NCBI RefSeq assembly: GCF_029960785.1
Contig: NZ_JASBQE010000011.1
Location: 1 to 64,000 of the forward strand
Direction of reading: 5' to 3'
Length of the DNA stretch: 64,000 nt
Origin: Polyangium sp. 15x6
GTDB taxonomy: Bacteria > Myxococcota_A > Polyangia > Polyangiales > Polyangiaceae
The notes under the pieces are model-generated. The model worked only from the letters and a program-made list of their open reading frames with translations. It was not told where the DNA came from and ran no database searches. Shown here piece by piece: positions 42,701-53,419 of this stretch. The first letter of the stretch is position 1, and the number at the start of each line of letters is the position of its first letter. The position numbers and the translations under genes were made by a program.

Positions 42701-43068
42701 TCGACCTGCACGTGACCGAGCCAAACGGCGACGTCTGCTACTTCGGCAACCGCCAGACGCAGATCGGCGGTCAGCTCACGATGGACGTCACGCAGGGTTA
42801 TGGCCCGGAGATGTACGTCCTGAAAAACGCGACGGACGGCAAGTACAAAATGCAGGCCCATTACTTCGCGTCGGACCGGAACCGCACCTCGACGCGCACG
42901 AAGGTGCAGGTGATCGTGTTCGAGGACTTCGGCACGAGCGCGCAGAAGGCGACCGAGAAGGTCATCACGCTCGAATACGGCAAGCAGAAGCACGACCTCC
43001 TGGAGATCGTGCGGAAGGCGAAGCCGGGCCAGAAGCCCAAGCCGACGCTGGAAATGGCGGGGCCCTGA
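39778..43068 (+). CDS. VIT-vWA domain lipoprotein with DUF2135
   Basis: A 1096-residue protein. A lipoprotein-type signal peptide ends near C25 (STSAGGCGG) and a Pro/Ala-rich disordered stretch runs to ~140. A VIT domain follows (VRSVQAKVAIDGFMARVVLDIVVKNN region; EKAALAYTQ). The von Willebrand A domain has an intact MIDAS motif DTSLSS (NVLFLVDTSLSSNPDRF). A TPR-like segment lies at ~830-930 (NPGDAVLARDVGVTAMSF; YRAMAQTLARLGRADLAM). The C-terminus is a DUF2135 domain (TDIDLHVTEPNGDVCYFGN). Such inter-alpha-trypsin-inhibitor-like proteins mediate metal-dependent adhesion or assembly at the bacterial envelope. The gene has its own 109-bp upstream gap; the open frame before 39778 was rejected. 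A terminator hairpin follows the stop. Confidence 0.85.
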   Translation: MTSRARAFLVLLALFTTLSTSAGGCGGSSAPASMAEAPATDGEAAPAAVESMGSESAPAPRYDVDDAKPAEPPPPPAAPAPMAAGDAAPMPAPTSAPPRAPVSPGGGAPRAAAEAKADEKGAAAAKPKSVAGSDEATTWKRAQSGAHSVRVEIGDRDALPVRSVQAKVAIDGFMARVVLDIVVKNNRPETYEGTLKLRLPVGASPYYFAFGQDAMAIAGDAVPAFFPAERARGMGGEPAEIRSARQSAWQGVKEARMVPKEKAALAYTQTVRRNVDPALLEWAGPNVFNTRVFPLVGGKSHRIVLGYDVPLTRIGEDLEYSFDLPENVGSKAIDFAVAAPQGASVDVTPAVPAFSGPDKRFYRFDDPSGKTVTVRIKKPGAAHVVATDAATGPYFAADIAPQFPASSAAKGEENVLFLVDTSLSSNPDRFNVWLKLLDAILANNEDTIKQYNVLFFNIEQSFWKPRFVTNDAASRRELRTFAEGLALEGATDLGAALGRAATAPGAAQFDVFLLSDGAATWGEPDAQMITKRLQKTPVRSIYAYQTGLAGTDVDALTLLTRETGGALFSVTGDAEVQKASTAHKSRPFRLVSARVSGGSDVLFAGRPRFVFPGQTLRVAGRGTPDKDAAVELTLESGSGTQVVKAPLGQAIPSPLAIRGYGQIAVAQIEELAPATETMAKAYSIHFRVPGKTSSLLMLESEADYQRFGIVPEDFARAIKSAAASRVVEDTLALSASALGNPKATFLRWIDGLPTTPGVALTVPPSFRQALNQMPEESFRVDAAPLAVKSRDKKSLPAPVLADLAAHKLDYDRMTNEAERRRASLGPADALKALSSLVEENPGDAVLARDVGVTAMSFGLPADAFHLFRRVAVARPYEPQTYRAMAQTLARLGRADLAMAYFEVGLAGRWEARFGEFRKILALEYFDLLQRAARGDIKTSVPEYVKSRLPQVARETQLQSADLVVMITWNTDATDIDLHVTEPNGDVCYFGNRQTQIGGQLTMDVTQGYGPEMYVLKNATDGKYKMQAHYFASDRNRTSTRTKVQVIVFEDFGTSAQKATEKVITLEYGKQKHDLLEIVRKAKPGQKPKPTLEMAGP

Positions 43069-43114
43069 CCTTTCGCCAAGCCCCTTTCGTGCGTGAGGAT
43101 GCGGGGAAGTGCAT

Positions 43115-43142
43115 GAGGGCGCCGGTGGACATCGGCGCCCTC
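43115..43142. terminator. Bidirectional terminator hairpin
   Basis: A perfect 10-bp inverted repeat (GAGGGCGCCG at 43115-43124, CGGCGCCCTC at 43133-43142) with an 8-nt loop lies in the 87-bp gap between two convergent genes. The stem is very GC-rich, with no T-tract on either side. Position and stem strength support termination of both genes. Confidence 0.65.
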
Positions 43143-43155
43143 GAGGTGCCCTGAA

Positions 43156-46407
<3,252 letters not shown>

Positions 46408-46520
46408 CCTTTCCGTGAGCATCGAACGAGACACGAAATCTCGTAGATCTAACCCAAGCCCGGAAGTGGTAGCAAGAGGAAAGCTCTGGTACAAATCGTG
46501 CTCTCTGGGAGAGAGCTCGT

Positions 46521-48125
46521 TCAGGGGTGGACGTACACGAGCGTGCCGCCGGCGGGGGTCATGGCGCCGTGCCACGCGGCCGGGACGGGCGGATCGGTGA
46601 ATTCGAAGAGCCAGGCCGCGTCCGCGGGCGAGACGTTCACGCAGCCATTGCTGCGCGCCTTGCCGAATTCGTCGTGCCAGTACGCGCCGTGAATGGCGTA
46701 ATTCTGGTGGAAGTACTGGACGTAAGGCACGTCGTGGAGCTCGAACGCGGCCTCGCTCGCCGGATCGCCGTCCATCGTCGCCGTGACGTGCTTCGATTGG
46801 ACGAAAAACGTCCCCTGGACCGTGGCGCCCGTGGTCTCCGGGTCCGAGAGCCCGCCGCGGCCCGTGGAGACGAGCGTGGCGAACACGGGGTTCGTGCCCT
46901 CGTAGGCGACGAGCATCTGGAGCTCGATCGAGATGTCGATCCAGCGCTTGCCGCGCTTGGCGTGCCCCCAGAGATCCTGCCCGAGCCGGCCGATCCGCAA
47001 GCTGCTCGCCGCGAGCCATACACCCTCGGTGGTCTCGAGGTAGGCCGCCGGCGCCTCGCCCGGTTTTCCCTCGACGCGGTGCGTGCCGCCGCTCGACGCG
47101 CGCCCCGTGAGCACCCAGCCGCTCCGGAAAGGGACGTACTCCGCGGGCCGAAGCTTGCCCTCTTCGTCGGGCCGCAGCGCGCGCAGGCCCTGGTGCATGA
47201 CGAACGCCGGCATGCCCGGCGCCTTGAAGACGACCCCGCGCAGCTCGGAAAGGTGCGCGGGCCGCGTGCGATCGATCGGCACGAGATCGAGCTCGGTCGT
47301 GAGGCCGAATCTTCGGCCCGTCCAGTCGAAAGAGGCCATCAACCCGAACGCCGAGCGCGCCTTGGCACGGCCGCGGTGCGCGTGGAAGCGGACCTTCTCC
47401 TCGGCGCCCGCGGGCTTCGGCAAATCGCGGCCGGATTCGAGGAAGGGGGAGATCGGGTCGGCGTCGCCGATCGTCCTGCCAATCTCCTGCACGATCCAGT
47501 CGTTCATGCCGCGAGCGCCGAGGGGGCGGCCCTCGACGGTGCGTTGCTCCTCGGGCGTGGGGAGGTGGACGTAGAGGTGCGGCGGGGGGCTGCGCGAAAC
47601 GACGTAATGGTAGGGAAAAGGTTCGCCCCGGCGCGGGCCGCGGACGGCCGCGAGGGCGACGGGGTGCTTCGTGTCGAGCGTCGCGCCCGTGCCCACGCAA
47701 ACGTAGCCGCGCGGGTGGATCCGATAAAAACCGCCCTTGCACCGCTTGAAGCCCGCGGGCTCGGCGGCGCGCGGGACGATGGCGCCGGCGCGCAGGTAGC
47801 CGAGCCGCGTGGACTGATAATCGGGCGCGATGTACACGAAGTTGCGCATCGCGATGCTGGCGAGCTCGTGGCCCTGGCCTGGCTCGAGGTCCGCCGGCGC
47901 GGGGCCTTCGGGCTCGGGCTCGCTCACGGCCGAGGGCTCGGGTGGGAGCGGGAGCGCGCCGCCCGAGGCGAAAGGCGCCGCGGGCACGGCCGGATCCGGC
48001 CCCTCGACGGTGCGGCCCGGCGGCTCGTCGGGCGCGCCGCACGCGACGAACACGACGAGCGCCAGCACGAGCGCGGCCAAGCGCGCTCGCGGCACCACGT
48101 TCGGGGGCGTTCGGCGCGCGTCCAC
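46521..48125 (-). CDS. L,D-transpeptidase lipoprotein
   Basis: A 534-residue envelope protein. The lipobox is VVFVAC near residue 29, after a basic start, and a Pro-rich linker follows. An SH3-like segment lies at ~90-145 (FVYIAPDYQSTRLGYLRAGA ... GYVCVGTG). The C-terminal L,D-transpeptidase (YkuD) domain has YAIHGAYWHDEFG and the catalytic Cys in KARSNGCVNVSPADA, which matches the family's S(H/N)GC motif. It would form 3-3 peptidoglycan cross-links or attach proteins to the wall. The start ATG at 48125 fits the signal peptide. It is transcribed toward the beta-propeller gene 113 bp away, possibly as an operon. Confidence 0.85.
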   Translation of the reverse strand: MDARRTPPNVVPRARLAALVLALVVFVACGAPDEPPGRTVEGPDPAVPAAPFASGGALPLPPEPSAVSEPEPEGPAPADLEPGQGHELASIAMRNFVYIAPDYQSTRLGYLRAGAIVPRAAEPAGFKRCKGGFYRIHPRGYVCVGTGATLDTKHPVALAAVRGPRRGEPFPYHYVVSRSPPPHLYVHLPTPEEQRTVEGRPLGARGMNDWIVQEIGRTIGDADPISPFLESGRDLPKPAGAEEKVRFHAHRGRAKARSAFGLMASFDWTGRRFGLTTELDLVPIDRTRPAHLSELRGVVFKAPGMPAFVMHQGLRALRPDEEGKLRPAEYVPFRSGWVLTGRASSGGTHRVEGKPGEAPAAYLETTEGVWLAASSLRIGRLGQDLWGHAKRGKRWIDISIELQMLVAYEGTNPVFATLVSTGRGGLSDPETTGATVQGTFFVQSKHVTATMDGDPASEAAFELHDVPYVQYFHQNYAIHGAYWHDEFGKARSNGCVNVSPADAAWLFEFTDPPVPAAWHGAMTPAGGTLVYVHP

Positions 48126-48235
48126 GGCGGGGGACTATAGCCGATCCTCGCGGAACGCGTGAGGTTTGCCCGCGGAGCGGGAAGAGGGCATTTTTGGGCT
48201 CCCGGAGGGGGTTTCCGTCTGCTAGGATGTGGAAC

Positions 48236-49093
48236 ATGGATCCCAAGCCTGATCGGTCGATGGTCCTCCTCGCCCCGCCTCGCGGCGGCGGCGGCGCGGT
48301 GCTGTCGTTCCCGCCGTCAGGCTCTCGCCCGGGACGTTTTCCGCCGGTCGACGAGCACATCGTCGTGCCCGAGACGACGCGGGACGAGATGATCCGCGGC
48401 CGCAAGGTCGTCGCGCAGCCGGCGCTCGAGCCCCACGCGGACCTGCAGACGAGCCTGGATTTTTTGATCCTCCCGCACGTCCGTCCGGGCTACCGGCCCT
48501 CGACGGAGCTGCTCACCCGCGTCTCCGAGGGGTCGAACTTCGCGACCGACCTGTCGATCCGGCGAGAAGGACAGGACCCGGCCACCGGGCGTCGGTTCCT
48601 GGAGGAGATCTCGTTCGAGATCGTGAACGAGCAGAGCGTGCGCGACGTGGTCGAGAAGGCCGAGGAGCTCGCGGAGCGCGGCGTTCGCCGGGTGTTCGCG
48701 ATCTTCGTCAAGCGCCGCGAGGTCTGCGAGTGGTCGACGGAGAAACGCGCGTTCTTGCCGCTCCTCCTGGACGGCATGCTCGAGGATCCGTGCTTCGTGC
48801 GTCCCATTGCGGTGCGCGCGCTGCTCGACGTGCAGAACGCGGAGCGCGAGGTGGTGCGCGCGCTCGAACGAAAAGGGAACGCGGAGCTCGAAAAGCTGAA
48901 GGATGGCGCACGCGACGAAGGCCGTGAAGAAGGCCGCCGCGAGGCGCTCCGCCCCCTGCTCCGGGCGCGCTTCGGCGAGATCTCGGCGGACGCCGAGGCC
49001 CGGATCGCCGGAGCCACGTGCACCATGCTCGACGCGTGGATCCTGCGCTTGCTCGATGCGAAGACGATCGACGAGGTCCTCGCAGAGCCCTGA
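48236..49093 (+). CDS. Uma2/PD-(D/E)xK-type putative nuclease
   Basis: A 285-residue cytoplasmic protein. The middle part resembles the Uma2 family of restriction-endonuclease-like proteins. TDLSI (acidic residue after a strand), then FLEEISFEIVNEQS (E-x-V type core), then EKAEELAERGVRRVFAIFVKRREVCEW match the order of motifs. The last 60 residues are a charged helical region (DGARDEGREEGRREALRPLLRARFG) typical of this group and of Rpn-like transposase-nucleases. The start is the ATG at 48236, ten bases after AGGA; an ATG at 48227 would add three residues. Uma2 proteins are abundant in some lineages and their role is unclear. It stands alone, divergent from the transpeptidase gene. Confidence 0.65.
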   Translation: MDPKPDRSMVLLAPPRGGGGAVLSFPPSGSRPGRFPPVDEHIVVPETTRDEMIRGRKVVAQPALEPHADLQTSLDFLILPHVRPGYRPSTELLTRVSEGSNFATDLSIRREGQDPATGRRFLEEISFEIVNEQSVRDVVEKAEELAERGVRRVFAIFVKRREVCEWSTEKRAFLPLLLDGMLEDPCFVRPIAVRALLDVQNAEREVVRALERKGNAELEKLKDGARDEGREEGRREALRPLLRARFGEISADAEARIAGATCTMLDAWILRLLDAKTIDEVLAEP

Positions 49094-49159
49094 GAGGGTG
49101 TTCCACAGGCGGGCGCGGCTCTTTACGCTCGTGACGTCCATGAGGCACGATGGCTCCCC

Positions 49160-50314
49160 ATGCCTCGCGCCTTCGCCTTGCCCCTGACCCTCGCGACGCT
49201 GTTCGTCCTATCCGCCTGCGGCCCGTCCGAATCCTCGGGCAGCGGCGGCGCGGCATCGAGCGGATCGCAGCAAAGCGGCGGCGCAGGCGGCGATGCGGGG
49301 AGCGGCGGCGCGGGCGGCAGCGCCGGGGGCGGCGGCGCGGGCGGCAGCGGCGGAGAGGCGGGGCCCTCGGCCTGGCAAACCGTGCTCGATGCGCAGGACC
49401 TCGACGGCGCGGTGCTCTCGATCTGGGGCGCGAGCTCGTCGCATGTATTCGCCGTCGGCGGGCCGCTCGGAAACGAGGGATTCGAGACGCTCGTGGTGCG
49501 CTTCGACGGCGCCACGTGGAAGCGGCTCGCGCCGGGCGGCACCGAGACGTACTGGTGGGTGCACGGCACCGCCCCCGACGACGTGTGGTTCGTCGGGGAA
49601 AAAGGGCGCATCACGCACTGGGACGGCGCGTTGTTCACCGAGCACGCGTCCGGCGTGGAGGCGACGCTCTGGGGCGTGATGGCCTTCTCGAAGACCGAGG
49701 CCTTCGCCGTGGGCGGCACGCCCGGCGGGGGGATTGGCGCGCCAAACGACATCGTCCTTCACTGGGACGGCGCGACGTGGAAGCCCGAGCCGCTGCCCGG
49801 CGCGCCCCTCGGCCGCACGCTTTACAAGATCTGGGGCAGCGCGCCCGACGACCTGTATGCCGTGGGCGAGAAAGGCACGATCTGGCGCAAGAAAGGCGCG
49901 GTGTGGTCCCTCGTCGAGCCCGCCCCCACGTCGGCCAAGCTGTTCACCGTGTCCGGCTGCGGCGCGAAGGAAGTATATGCCGTCGGCGGCTCCGCGGTGC
50001 TCCGCTCGGACGGAGATGGTTTTTCCGAAGTGAACGTTTCCCTGACGAACCTCGTCAACGGCGTCGCGTGCGGCCCCTCGGGCTCCGCGCTGCTCGTCGG
50101 CGACGGCGGGCAAAAGCAGCGGCTCGTGAACGGGGCGTGGATCGACGAGTTCGTCCTCGAGCCCTACGACGATCTGCACGCGGCATGGTCGGACGGCGAA
50201 GGCTCGTTCTGGGCCGTGGGGGGCGATTTTTATGCGCCGAAGGCCGCGGGGGTGCGGCGCAAGGGAGTCGTCGCGCGGTATGGCCCGGGCACCTTGCCCG
50301 GCGTGGTGCGATGA
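49160..50314 (+). CDS. Secreted beta-propeller-like lipoprotein
   Basis: A 384-residue protein with signal peptide and lipobox VLSAC (C20). A long Gly/Ser/Ala linker follows (SGSGGAASSGSQQSGG and similar, to ~68). The mature part has repeated motifs with a strand-turn pattern: VLSIWGASSSHVFAVGG, WVHGTAPDDVWFVGEKG, TLYKIWGSAPDDLYAVGEKG, LFTVSGCGAKEVYAVGG. These fit a BNR/beta-propeller fold common in myxobacterial lipoproteins. No enzymatic motif is seen. The ATG at 49160 is the natural start for the signal peptide. The gene converges on the CBS-domain gene seven bases away. Confidence 0.78.
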   Translation: MPRAFALPLTLATLFVLSACGPSESSGSGGAASSGSQQSGGAGGDAGSGGAGGSAGGGGAGGSGGEAGPSAWQTVLDAQDLDGAVLSIWGASSSHVFAVGGPLGNEGFETLVVRFDGATWKRLAPGGTETYWWVHGTAPDDVWFVGEKGRITHWDGALFTEHASGVEATLWGVMAFSKTEAFAVGGTPGGGIGAPNDIVLHWDGATWKPEPLPGAPLGRTLYKIWGSAPDDLYAVGEKGTIWRKKGAVWSLVEPAPTSAKLFTVSGCGAKEVYAVGGSAVLRSDGDGFSEVNVSLTNLVNGVACGPSGSALLVGDGGQKQRLVNGAWIDEFVLEPYDDLHAAWSDGEGSFWAVGGDFYAPKAAGVRRKGVVARYGPGTLPGVVR

Positions 50315-50321
50315 GCGGGAT

Positions 50322-50732
50322 TCAGCCGCCCTCGACCTCGTCGAGCATCGTGGTCAGGGCCCGGAGCGCGTCCACGGTCGTGAAGAGACCGACGACGGTG
50401 TCGCCCTCGACGACCACGGCCGAGCCGTATTTCTTCTCGGCCATGGTGCGCGTGACCTCGGCGAGCGGACACTCGGGCGAGACGCTGTAGGGCGGGCCCA
50501 GGATGAAGTCCTCGACGCAGGCCATGCCCGCGTCGACGACGCGCATGTTCTCCACGATCTTGAGCTCGCGCTCCGAGAGCAGGCCGATGAGCTTGCCAGC
50601 CTCGTCGACGATGGGCAGGTGCCGGAAGCCGTGCTCGTCGAGCAGCTTCATCGCGCGCGCCATCGTGGTCGTGCGCGGGACGGTGAGCGGGCTCCGGGTC
50701 ATGTACGTGCGGACGATGCGGCGCGTTCCCAT
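50322..50732 (-). CDS. Two-CBS-domain protein
   Basis: A 136-residue cytoplasmic protein made of two CBS domains: MTRSPLTVPRTTTMARAMKL to LLSERELKIVE, then DFILGPPYSVSPECPLAEVTRTM to LFTTVDALRAL. CBS pairs bind adenine nucleotides and regulate partner proteins, but no partner is fused or next to it. The start ATG at 50732 gives the usual length for a stand-alone pair; the open frame extends further upstream without a ribosome-binding site. Role unknown. Confidence 0.85.
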   Translation of the reverse strand: MGTRRIVRTYMTRSPLTVPRTTTMARAMKLLDEHGFRHLPIVDEAGKLIGLLSERELKIVENMRVVDAGMACVEDFILGPPYSVSPECPLAEVTRTMAEKKYGSAVVVEGDTVVGLFTTVDALRALTTMLDEVEGG

Positions 50733-50802
50733 GCGGTAACGCGGTACCGCGACGCGACGCGCTCCGCAAGCGCCGAGCAACCTGCCGCGTGATGTCTCGA
50801 CG

Positions 50803-51336
50803 TCAGAGGGTCGGCAGGACGGGCGCGAATCGCTCCTCGAACGAAGCGTCCACGAGCAAGCTGCGATCGAGCTCGACGGTCGTTCCGTCCTTGCCAACGA
50901 GCCGATATCGCGCTTCGCCCATGGCGTCGACCGCGACGAACGAGGTCGTCCGGGTGCGGAGGACCGGCTCGATCGCGAAATACCGGGTCAAAAAGAGCCG
51001 AATGCGCTGCGCCGCGCGCTCGTTGTCCATGTACACGCCGCCGTGCGGGAGGCGGAAATAGACGCGGCTCTGGGCGTCGACGCGGACGTAATAAAATGCG
51101 TGGCTCTGCACGCCGTGGCCCCAGAAACCAACGAGCAGGTATCCCTCGGGGGCGGTCCGGAGAAACGGGCCGATCTCGGCCTGGGCGAGGGCGACGCCGT
51201 GCGCGTGCGCGACCTCGGAGCCGACGAGCATGGCCGACGCGTCGAAAGGTCGCAGCGGATCCGTGGGGAGCATGCCCTCCGGCGGGAGGATGCCGAACCG
51301 GTCGTGGAAGGTCTGGACGAGGTGGTGCATCGGCAC
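50803..51336 (-). CDS. Hypothetical protein
   Basis: A 177-residue soluble protein, no signal peptide. It reads as alpha/beta: an N-terminal helical part (HHLVQTFHDRFGILPPEG), then LVGFWGHGVQSHAFYYVRVD, and later RVYFRLPHGGVYMDNER and a beta-rich C-terminus ending ERFAPVLPTL. The central strand-loop pattern looks like a sensor or binding domain, but I do not recognise a family. The frame starts with a GTG at 51336; an ATG at 51330 would shorten it by two residues. Neither has a clear ribosome-binding site. It lies 70 bp upstream of the CBS gene on the same strand. Confidence 0.6.
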   Translation of the reverse strand: MPMHHLVQTFHDRFGILPPEGMLPTDPLRPFDASAMLVGSEVAHAHGVALAQAEIGPFLRTAPEGYLLVGFWGHGVQSHAFYYVRVDAQSRVYFRLPHGGVYMDNERAAQRIRLFLTRYFAIEPVLRTRTTSFVAVDAMGEARYRLVGKDGTTVELDRSLLVDASFEERFAPVLPTL

Positions 51337-51587
51337 GCGCCGGGCTCACCAGAGCACGCGCCCCTCCATTTCGCCCGCGACGAGGCGCACCTCGCCCGCG
51401 AGGTGCCCCGACATCGCCGGAGAAGCCACAGACAAAACTGCTCGCGCCACGTCCGTCGAGGTCGAGCCCTGTCGTTCCAGGTCCACGCGACTCCGCATAA
51501 AACGATCGCGGCCGGACGACAAGACGACAAGCACGAGCCGAGCCTTCCCCTTCCCTTCGAGCCCGGCCCTGCGATAGCCTCGCGGCG

Positions 51588-52082
51588 ATGCGGCGCGGCG
51601 GCAAACGAGCGTTCGGGCAAAGGGGTGCGTGGGGTGTCATTTTTTTGGCTCTCGCGGGGCTCGCGGCCTCGTGCGGGGGCGGCGGAGCGAGCACCACGAG
51701 CGAGGCACCGAAGACGCCCGCCGTGGCCGAGCTGCCCGCGTGCACCACGGAGGCTTGCGAGGACCTCTCGGCGTGTCCTTTGACCTCCAAGGAACACCTC
51801 GACGCCTTCAACTGCCGGCCCTGCGGTGAGGAGGCGGCGAAGGACTGCGAGGACGCGAAGACCTGCACGGTGCGCGACGCGCGGAGCCTGGAGGCGCTGA
51901 TCTGCCGGGCGATCCGGCAGGAGACGCCCTGCCAGGCGGCGACGACGCGCGCGCTCGAAGGGTGGCGCAAGGACGGCGAGCTGCCGTTCGTCGACGAACC
52001 CATCCTGAAGCGCGCCGTGGAAGAGCGTTACGCGCGGCAAGCCAAGGCCGCGCTCGCGTGCACGAGCTCCGCGCCGCGCTGA
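51588..52082 (+). CDS. Small Cys-containing lipoprotein
   Basis: A 164-residue protein. A basic start and hydrophobic core lead to lipobox AASC near residue 29, then Gly/Thr/Ser. The mature part has paired cysteines (ACTTEACEDLSACP, NCRPCGEEAAKDCEDAKTC) and a helical C-terminus (AVEERYARQAKAALAC). Probably a small disulfide-containing envelope lipoprotein; family and function not recognised. The 251 bases upstream (51337-51587) show no gene and must hold its promoter. Confidence 0.62.
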   Translation: MRRGGKRAFGQRGAWGVIFLALAGLAASCGGGGASTTSEAPKTPAVAELPACTTEACEDLSACPLTSKEHLDAFNCRPCGEEAAKDCEDAKTCTVRDARSLEALICRAIRQETPCQAATTRALEGWRKDGELPFVDEPILKRAVEERYARQAKAALACTSSAPR

Positions 52083-52126
52083 AGTCGCCCGCGCGCGACA
52101 TTGCTGGGCGTTGGTAGGATGCGCCC

Positions 52127-53413
52127 ATGAGGTACGTTCTTTCCTTCTTGGTTCTCGCATCATGGCTCGCGGGGTGCGACACCTCCGTCGAGACGAACAC
52201 GACCGCCGGGACGGGCACGGGAGGCAGCGGCGGCTCCGGGGGCTCCGGCGGCGCGGGGGCCGCTGGCGGCTCCGGCGGCAGCGGCGGCTCCGGCGGTGGA
52301 GCGCCCGTGTCATGCCCGCCCGATGTGCCTCCCGTGCCGCTCTGCGGCCCCGCGAACGCGCCTTGCAAGATCCTCGCGAAGGAGTTTGTCCCCACCCCAG
52401 CCGCCTTCCGGATCGACGCTCCCGGCCTCGCGCTCGATCCCCTCTGCCAGCCCCAAATCCTCTTTGCGAATGCGAACTTCAGAGATGGTTATCTCGCCGT
52501 GCGCAATGCGCAGGGCAATTGGACGGTCAACCTCGCGCCGTTCGACGCGCATTTCGTCGGGCTGGTGTCGACGAGCGCGGGGGTGCCGCTCGCGCTCGTG
52601 AACGACGGGCCGATCAAGACGTCGACGTCCTCGTTGTGGTCGTTCACCGCCGGGGGGTGGGAACACATCGCCAGCATCCCCGGGGAAACGAACATGTCGG
52701 CGCGGGGCTTCACGATCAGCAAAACCGGCGAGCTTTTCGCCGCGCTTCGCGACGGGAACACGCTCCTCTTTGCGCGGTACGACTCGGCCTGGTCCATCGA
52801 GACGCTCGGGTCGACCTCGACCGCCGGCCCTGTCGCCGCCTCGCCAGAGGGCGCGCCCCACATCGCAGCGTGGACCAACGTGAACGGACCATGGGAGCTC
52901 ACCTGGCATGCACCGCCAAGCGCGCCCGAGGTCGCCTTGCTGTATGGCTCGACGGGCATCGACGTGGACGCGAGGCTCGCCGCGCTCGCGGTGACGGCGC
53001 AAGACGGGCCAAACCCCCAGGGCAAACCCCACATCCTCGCGTTGCGCCTGCACCAGGCCGGAGGGCACGAGCTCGTGTACGTGACCCGCGAAGGCAAGAA
53101 TGCATGGTCCGTCACGCCCATCGAGCCGACGCCCTCGGAGAGGCAGCTCTACCCGCTCGGGATCGTGACCGACGAGGCGGGCTCCGTGCGGCTCTTTTAT
53201 GCTCGATCGAGCGGCGCCATGCCGTCCCTCGGCGAGTTCGTCGTCGCCTGGCCGAACGCGGAAGGCGGGGTCTCGAGCGCCGTCGTGGCGTCGGGGTTCT
53301 CCCCGTTCGGCGCCACGTTCGCCCGCGACGGGTCCGGGCGCATCCACGCCGCGCTTTACGAGTACAACGCGTCTTTCGATAACCCCGTCCGCTACCTCAT
53401 GCTCGGTCCGTGA
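52127..53413 (+). CDS. Secreted lipoprotein, beta-propeller-like
   Basis: A 428-residue lipoprotein with lipobox LAGC (C17). A long Gly/Ser linker reaches residue ~60. A Cys-rich start of the mature part (CPPDVPPVPLCG, ANAPCKI) is followed by beta-strand-rich repeats, for example WTVNLAPFDAHFVGLVSTSA and LLFARYDSAWSIETLGSTST. No catalytic motif is visible. It starts 44 bp after the previous lipoprotein gene, so the two may be co-transcribed. The start ATG at 52127 fits the signal peptide. It converges on the PHP-domain gene. Confidence 0.75.
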   Translation: MRYVLSFLVLASWLAGCDTSVETNTTAGTGTGGSGGSGGSGGAGAAGGSGGSGGSGGGAPVSCPPDVPPVPLCGPANAPCKILAKEFVPTPAAFRIDAPGLALDPLCQPQILFANANFRDGYLAVRNAQGNWTVNLAPFDAHFVGLVSTSAGVPLALVNDGPIKTSTSSLWSFTAGGWEHIASIPGETNMSARGFTISKTGELFAALRDGNTLLFARYDSAWSIETLGSTSTAGPVAASPEGAPHIAAWTNVNGPWELTWHAPPSAPEVALLYGSTGIDVDARLAALAVTAQDGPNPQGKPHILALRLHQAGGHELVYVTREGKNAWSVTPIEPTPSERQLYPLGIVTDEAGSVRLFYARSSGAMPSLGEFVVAWPNAEGGVSSAVVASGFSPFGATFARDGSGRIHAALYEYNASFDNPVRYLMLGP

Positions 53414-53419
53414 CGCTTC

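Noticed and set aside
39784-42993. 1069-residue open frame on the minus strand
   Set aside because: It is antisense to the VIT-vWA gene, which has clear domains and a lipoprotein signal. The antisense product is low-complexity Arg/Glu/Val.
40521-43154. 877-residue open frame in another plus-strand frame
   Set aside because: It lies inside the VIT-vWA gene in a shifted frame, Arg-rich, and runs through the terminator hairpin.
46408-48405. Apparent 666-residue N-terminal extension of the beta-propeller lipoprotein
   Set aside because: The extension runs over the L,D-transpeptidase gene in a different frame and is Arg/Ala-rich. The true start at 46407 has a signal peptide and a ribosome-binding site, so there is no fusion protein.
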